Below, piece after piece: positions 5,760 to 9,023 of a stretch of 9,023 bases of DNA; within the stretch, counting starts at the first letter, position 1, and each line of letters starts with the position of its first letter. The translations under genes and the position numbers were made by a program. Source of the DNA: Hyphomicrobiales bacterium (lineage in GTDB: Bacteria > Pseudomonadota > Alphaproteobacteria > Rhizobiales > UBA4765); NCBI GenBank assembly GCA_027487195.1, contig JAIYEB010000082.1, positions 1-9,023 of the forward strand. The letters are read 5' to 3'. The notes under the pieces are model-generated. The model worked only from the letters and a program-made list of their open reading frames with translations, made no database searches and had not been told where the DNA came from.

Positions 5760-7109
5760 GTGATACGCACAATCAAGCGTGATGGATGGATGAGCAAAGC
5801 CATTTCACGGCGGACACTTCTGCGGCACGCCGTCACGGGCGCTGCGGCGCTCAGCGCACCCGCGGTTTTTGCCCAGGGCCAACCCGCAACCAACGCATCG
5901 GTGGAGTGGCGCGAGCGTTTTGATCTGTCGCCCAACGTTTCTCAGGGCGATCGCGGCACCGTGCCGTTGCTGTCGACCCAGAGCGTTTCGCAGATCGAAA
6001 ATGCGATTCGTCAGTATGAGGACATCGCCGCGCGCGGTGGCTGGCAGCGCGTGACCGGCGGCGAAAACGCACGCCTCGGCACAGTTTCGCCCGCAATTAC
6101 CCAGCTGCGCGCGCGCCTGACGGCAACGGGCGACATCGAATCAAGCACTGCAGGGCGTCCCGACACATTCGACAGTTTCGTCGATCAGGGCCTGCGCCGG
6201 TTCCAGTATCGTCACGGCCTGCCGGTCGATGGGGTGCTGCGCCGCGACACGCTTGCAGCGCTCAACGTTCCGGCAGAAGCGCGCCTGCAGCAATTGCGCC
6301 TGAACCACCCGCGTCTGCGCGCCATGGCGGTTAACCTCGGCGACCGTCACGTGGTCATGAACATTCCGGCGGCAGAGCTTGAAGCGGTTGCCAATGGTCA
6401 GGTGGCGACGCGGCATTCAACCGTCGTTGGCAAGATCGATCGTCAGTCACCAGTGCTTGCGGTCCGCATTCTCGAAGTCAACTTCAACCCGTTCTGGACC
6501 GTGCCGACCTCGATCGTGCGCCGCGATCTGATTCCCCGCATGCAGCGCGATGCCGAGTATCTGACCAAGAATCGCATCCGCATCTACGACCAGCGCGGCA
6601 ATGAACTGTCGCCGAACCTGATCAACTGGCAAACCATGGAAGCGGTGCAGTTCCGTTTCCGCCAGGACCCGAGCGACCTGAACTCCATGGGCAGCGTGCG
6701 GATCGGCATGCCGAACTCGGAAACCGTGTACATGCACGACACACCGGACAAGTCGTTGTTTGGTGATGCCGAGCGCTTCCACTCCTCTGGCTGCGCGCGC
6801 GTTCAAAACGTCCGCGAACTCGTGACATGGCTGCTTGCCGAGAACGCGGAATGGCCGCGTGCGCGCATCGATCAGGCCGTGCGCATGGACGAGCGCGTGG
6901 ACGTGCGTCTGCGCCGTCCGATGCCGGTGTACTGGGTCTACATCACGGCGTGGGTTGGTGATGAGGGCATGGTTCAGTTCCGCCCCGACGTGTACCGTCG
7001 CGACGAGCTGCATCTCGCCGGCAACATGGCACTGCCAGCCACACCGTTTGATACGGTTGGTCCGCAGGCCTTTGCACCGGGCATGCGTCAACCCGTTCGC
7101 GTGCAGTGA
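5760..7109 (+). CDS. L,D-transpeptidase (YkuD domain) with twin-arginine signal and peptidoglycan-binding domain
   Basis: A 449-residue exported enzyme that should form or remodel L,D (3-3 type) crosslinks in peptidoglycan, or attach proteins to it, in the periplasm. The N-terminus has the twin-arginine motif SRRTLLR (residues 16-22), a hydrophobic stretch and a probable cleavage site after AVFA (about residue 38). A helical region (about 75-125) leads to a peptidoglycan-binding repeat, FDSFVDQGLRRFQYRHGLPV followed by DGVLRRDTLAALNVP (137-171). The YkuD catalytic domain follows: ATRHSTVVGKIDRQSPVL (216-233), VNFNPFWTVPTSIVRRDLIP (240-259), MHDTP with His326, and HSSGCARV with catalytic Cys345 (341-348). 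This order resembles E. coli YcbB (LdtD). The start GTG at 5760 has GGAG seven bases upstream; ATG 5790 would still keep the whole signal. The stop overlaps the next gene. Regulation by the nearby LdtR is likely by analogy with Liberibacter. A 60-residue C-terminal tail after residue 390 has no motif I recognise. Confidence 0.94.
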   Translation: MIRTIKRDGWMSKAISRRTLLRHAVTGAAALSAPAVFAQGQPATNASVEWRERFDLSPNVSQGDRGTVPLLSTQSVSQIENAIRQYEDIAARGGWQRVTGGENARLGTVSPAITQLRARLTATGDIESSTAGRPDTFDSFVDQGLRRFQYRHGLPVDGVLRRDTLAALNVPAEARLQQLRLNHPRLRAMAVNLGDRHVVMNIPAAELEAVANGQVATRHSTVVGKIDRQSPVLAVRILEVNFNPFWTVPTSIVRRDLIPRMQRDAEYLTKNRIRIYDQRGNELSPNLINWQTMEAVQFRFRQDPSDLNSMGSVRIGMPNSETVYMHDTPDKSLFGDAERFHSSGCARVQNVRELVTWLLAENAEWPRARIDQAVRMDERVDVRLRRPMPVYWVYITAWVGDEGMVQFRPDVYRRDELHLAGNMALPATPFDTVGPQAFAPGMRQPVRVQ

Positions 7110-7300
7110 GCCGGCACCTCCCACAAGAAGGGGAGGTATACTTCGAACATTCCTCGCAAGGGATGTTTCGACGGGTCGTGGCCATTGATGCCACGACCGG
7201 GATTGAGGTCACGGTTGCAGGCCCGCTCCATGCCTCGTCTCAACATATGGAGCGGGTGGCGATGCAAAAGTTGATGCGTCGCCTCGCGTCCGGGGCTTGA
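7106..7300 (+). CDS. Small DUF6898-like protein of unknown function
   Basis: A 64-residue protein starting at a GTG that overlaps the transpeptidase stop (GTGA, 7106-7109), an arrangement typical of coupled translation. No separate ribosome binding site is visible. The sequence EGEVYFEHSSQGMFRRVVAI followed by DATTGIEVTVAGP and ending MERVAMQKLMRRLAS matches what I recall of DUF6898, a short alphaproteobacterial family with no known function: a small beta-rich part followed by a C-terminal helix. There is no signal peptide, membrane span or cysteine. proC starts 31 bases after the stop, so it sits in a probable transpeptidase-DUF6898-proC transcript. The coding sequence itself contains three perfect inverted repeats. 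The family call is from memory and moderately sure; no function is assigned. Confidence 0.72.
   Translation: MSRHLPQEGEVYFEHSSQGMFRRVVAIDATTGIEVTVAGPLHASSQHMERVAMQKLMRRLASGA
7116..7137 (+). repeat. Perfect hairpin 1 in the small gene
   Basis: ACCTCCC (7116-7122) and GGGAGGT (7131-7137) pair fully over an eight-base loop. The right arm and the bases before it also read AAGGGGAGG, like a ribosome binding site, but no start codon follows at a suitable distance. Confidence 0.45.
7174..7198 (+). repeat. Perfect hairpin 2 in the small gene
   Basis: GGTCGTGGC (7174-7182) and GCCACGACC (7190-7198) form a nine-base GC-rich stem with a seven-base loop. No T-tract follows, so it is not a classical terminator. 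Confidence 0.5.
7222..7256 (+). repeat. Perfect hairpin 3 in the small gene
   Basis: CCCGCTCCAT (7222-7231) and ATGGAGCGGG (7247-7256) form a ten-base stem with a 15-base loop, about 75 bases before the proC start. No T-tract follows. Confidence 0.5.
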
Positions 7301-7331
7301 CGGGCGCTAAGCCTGAGTGCACCCGAGCGCC

Positions 7332-8165
7332 ATGACGCACATCGCACCTGCCCTCGCCTCCCTGTCATCCCTCGTTCTCGTCGGCTGCGGCAAGATGGGC
7401 GGCGCGATGCTGGAGGGCTGGTTGCGCGCCGGCCTGCCTGCTGGCGCCGTCAATGTCATCGACCCCTCCCCTCCTGCAGAGGTTCGCGCGCTGATTGAGC
7501 GCGCCGGTGTTTCAACGAAGCGTCCGACGACCCCGCCGCGGGTCTTGTTGATCGCGGTCAAGCCGCAGATCATGGACGGCGTTCTTGAAACAATCACCGA
7601 TCTTGCTGGGCCCGAGACGCTGATCCTCTCGGTTGTTGCCGGCAAGACGATGGCGCGATTTGAAGCTCAGTTCGGGGCTATGGCGCGCGTGGTGCGCACG
7701 ATACCCAACACGCCGGCAGCTGTTGGCCGTGGGATTACCGGCTGCGTCGCGAATACAGCTGCTTCAGACGATGATCGCCTGCTCACGCAAGCCCTGCTTG
7801 AGGCGGTCGGCCGCGTTGTCTGGGTGAAAGAAGAAGCCCAGATCGACGCCATTACGGCTGTGTCGGGGTCTGGTCCGGCCTATGTATTTCATATGGTCGA
7901 GGCACTGGCGAAGGCTGGCGTAGCCGCCGGTCTGCCCCAGGACACGGCGCTGAGCCTGGCACGCGCAACCGTCGAGGGTGCTGGCGAATTGCTGTTTCAG
8001 GCCAGCGATATCGGCGCAGACCAACTCAGGAAGAACGTCACCTCGCCGAACGGCACAACGCAAGCTGCCCTTGATGTGCTGATGGATGAAGACAGCGGCC
8101 TTGCGCCCTTGATGACACGCGCGGTCAGCGCAGCGGCCAGACGCTCTCGCGAACTCGCGGGCTGA
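7332..8165 (+). CDS. proC: Pyrroline-5-carboxylate reductase (ProC)
   Basis: A 277-residue cytoplasmic enzyme for the last step of proline synthesis: it reduces 1-pyrroline-5-carboxylate to L-proline with NAD(P)H. Seen directly: the Rossmann motif VGCGKMGGAMLEGWL (residues 17-31, glycines 18, 20 and 23); IAVKPQ (74-79); VRTIPNTPAAVGRG (121-134); and the C-terminal dimer and active-site region AVSGSGPAYVFHMVEAL (176-192) with KNVTSPNGTTQAALDVL (234-250), which fits the family signature. Length is normal. A GTG at 7317 could add five residues, but neither start has a strong ribosome binding site; I prefer ATG 7332 as the commoner codon and the usual length. It follows the small DUF6898-like gene after 31 bases and probably shares its transcript. 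Proline is a common compatible solute, so a link to osmotic control through LdtR is conceivable but only inference. The stop is 11 bases from that of the convergent transporter gene. Confidence 0.95.
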   Translation: MTHIAPALASLSSLVLVGCGKMGGAMLEGWLRAGLPAGAVNVIDPSPPAEVRALIERAGVSTKRPTTPPRVLLIAVKPQIMDGVLETITDLAGPETLILSVVAGKTMARFEAQFGAMARVVRTIPNTPAAVGRGITGCVANTAASDDDRLLTQALLEAVGRVVWVKEEAQIDAITAVSGSGPAYVFHMVEALAKAGVAAGLPQDTALSLARATVEGAGELLFQASDIGADQLRKNVTSPNGTTQAALDVLMDEDSGLAPLMTRAVSAAARRSRELAG

Positions 8166-8176
8166 ACGTCCGCGGC

Positions 8177-9023
8177 TCACCCCACAAGCAGGAGGAAGGC
8201 CGGCATCGTGACAAACGCAATCAGCGTTTGCCAGGTCATGATCCGCGCAATCATCGGGGCATCTCCGCCCATCAGGCGCGCAAGCACATATGACGCGCTT
8301 GCGGTTGGCACTGAACCACACACGATAAGGGCACCAAGCGTTGGTCCGCTGAGGCCAATGATCAGCCCTGCTACCATCATGATGCCTGGCATGATCAGGA
8401 GCTTGAGAACGCTTGCGACCACCAGGGGCGTGTCGATCCGTCCAAGGGACGCCAGCTGCAGACCGCCGCCGACCATGATCAGACTGACAGCGAGCGTCGC
8501 ATTGCCGGCCATTGAGAGCGTGTCCTGCAGGACCTTTGGCACGGGATTGCCGATGAGGTTGAGCGCAAGGCCGAGCGAAATCGACCAGATGAATGGGTTT
8601 TTGGCGAGCGTGATGACGAAGGCTCCTGGTTTCAGCCTTTCGCCGCGCGCGTAGGTCGCAAGGACTGCAACGGTCAAAATATTGACCATCGGGATCATGA
8701 TCGCGGCGGCAATCGCGACAACAGCTGTCCCTTCCGCTCCAAACAGGCTGCCGGCAATGGCGAGCGCGGAAAAGGTATTCCAGCGCACAGCCCCCTGAAA
8801 CACCGAGGTAAAGCCCGGCCCATCGACGCCCTGACGCAAGAGGAAGGGTCGCAGCATCATGGTCAGCGTAGCGACAATGACCACCCCCGCCAGCAAGGCC
8901 CCTCCAACCCGAGACATGGTCGAAACTTCGAGGCTAGCCCGCGACAGGGTCGAGATCATCAACGCAGGGATCAAGGCATAATAGGTGAGCTTGTCGACGC
9001 CGCTCCAGGCCTCGGCCGGAATA
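8177..9023 (-). CDS. AEC-family transporter (auxin efflux carrier-like permease), N-terminus outside window
   Basis: A membrane transporter fragment of 282 codons (the last one incomplete) read on the minus strand and open to the right edge, so the true start is missing; about 25-30 residues are probably lost compared with the usual length near 310. From the edge, the frame reads IPAEAWSGVDKLTYYALIPA then LMISTLSRA, the typical end of the first AEC segment. Hydrophobic spans follow almost to the C-terminus, with the conserved NPFIWSISLGLALNLIGNPVP stretch in the middle and GSVPTASASYVLARLMGGD near the end, both typical of this family. AEC proteins are secondary carriers of the inner membrane; bacterial members move malonate, malate or other small acids, and the substrate here cannot be read. 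A TTG at 8974 could be mistaken for a start but lies inside the conserved region. It converges on proC with an 11-base gap and no room for a separate terminator. Confidence 0.88.
   Translation of the reverse strand, partial: IPAEAWSGVDKLTYYALIPALMISTLSRASLEVSTMSRVGGALLAGVVIVATLTMMLRPFLLRQGVDGPGFTSVFQGAVRWNTFSALAIAGSLFGAEGTAVVAIAAAIMIPMVNILTVAVLATYARGERLKPGAFVITLAKNPFIWSISLGLALNLIGNPVPKVLQDTLSMAGNATLAVSLIMVGGGLQLASLGRIDTPLVVASVLKLLIMPGIMMVAGLIIGLSGPTLGALIVCGSVPTASASYVLARLMGGDAPMIARIMTWQTLIAFVTMPAFLLLVG

Noticed and set aside
6447..7124. Open frame of 225 codons on the minus strand
   Set aside because: It lies antisense to the YkuD catalytic domain of the transpeptidase. Its histidine- and alanine-rich product reflects the codon bias of the real gene.
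1..9023. Mobile elements, CRISPR arrays, tRNA or rRNA genes, phage or defence genes
   Set aside because: I saw no transposase or integrase motif, no regularly spaced repeats, and no tRNA-like cloverleaf. All genes are housekeeping or metabolic types, with similar base use throughout.

Overview
The window looks like ordinary chromosomal DNA of a fairly GC-rich alphaproteobacterium. The evidence is an LdtR-type MarR regulator, a DUF6898-like small protein, and an alphaproteobacterial-style valine-catabolism operon. The LdtR-type regulator points towards the Rhizobiales/Hyphomicrobiales side, but genus cannot be read from the sequence. I see no mobile element, tRNA, rRNA or CRISPR array.

Layout. 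Positions 1-2980 (+) are the end of a tightly packed catabolic operon: the C-terminal part of an acyl-CoA dehydrogenase (probably isobutyryl-CoA dehydrogenase), a 3-hydroxyisobutyryl-CoA hydrolase-like enzyme, a four-helix membrane protein of unknown role, and 3-hydroxyisobutyrate dehydrogenase (mmsB). The three enzymes fit distal valine degradation. Positions 2981-3394 are a 414-base gap rich in palindromes, including a 31-bp near-perfect one. It leads into ldtR (3395-3907, +), which ends at a strong hairpin terminator.

Positions 4042-5597 carry two minus-strand genes, a glutathione S-transferase-like protein and a DUF1295 membrane protein. Across a 162-base divergent promoter region, the second faces a plus-strand L,D-transpeptidase (5760-7109) with a twin-arginine signal, a peptidoglycan-binding domain and a YkuD catalytic domain. 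Its stop overlaps a 64-codon DUF6898-like gene, followed closely by proC (pyrroline-5-carboxylate reductase). A convergent AEC-family transporter (minus) runs off the right edge.

How they may work together. LdtR is known in Candidatus Liberibacter asiaticus as a regulator of an L,D-transpeptidase gene, so the regulator at 3395 and the transpeptidase at 5760 are likely a regulatory pair, here split by two opposite-strand genes. Both upstream regions carry CAAATT-type inverted repeats that are candidate operators (inference). The main points to follow up are the 31-bp palindrome, these candidate operators, the Tat-type signal on the transpeptidase, and three perfect hairpins packed into the tiny gene between the transpeptidase and proC.
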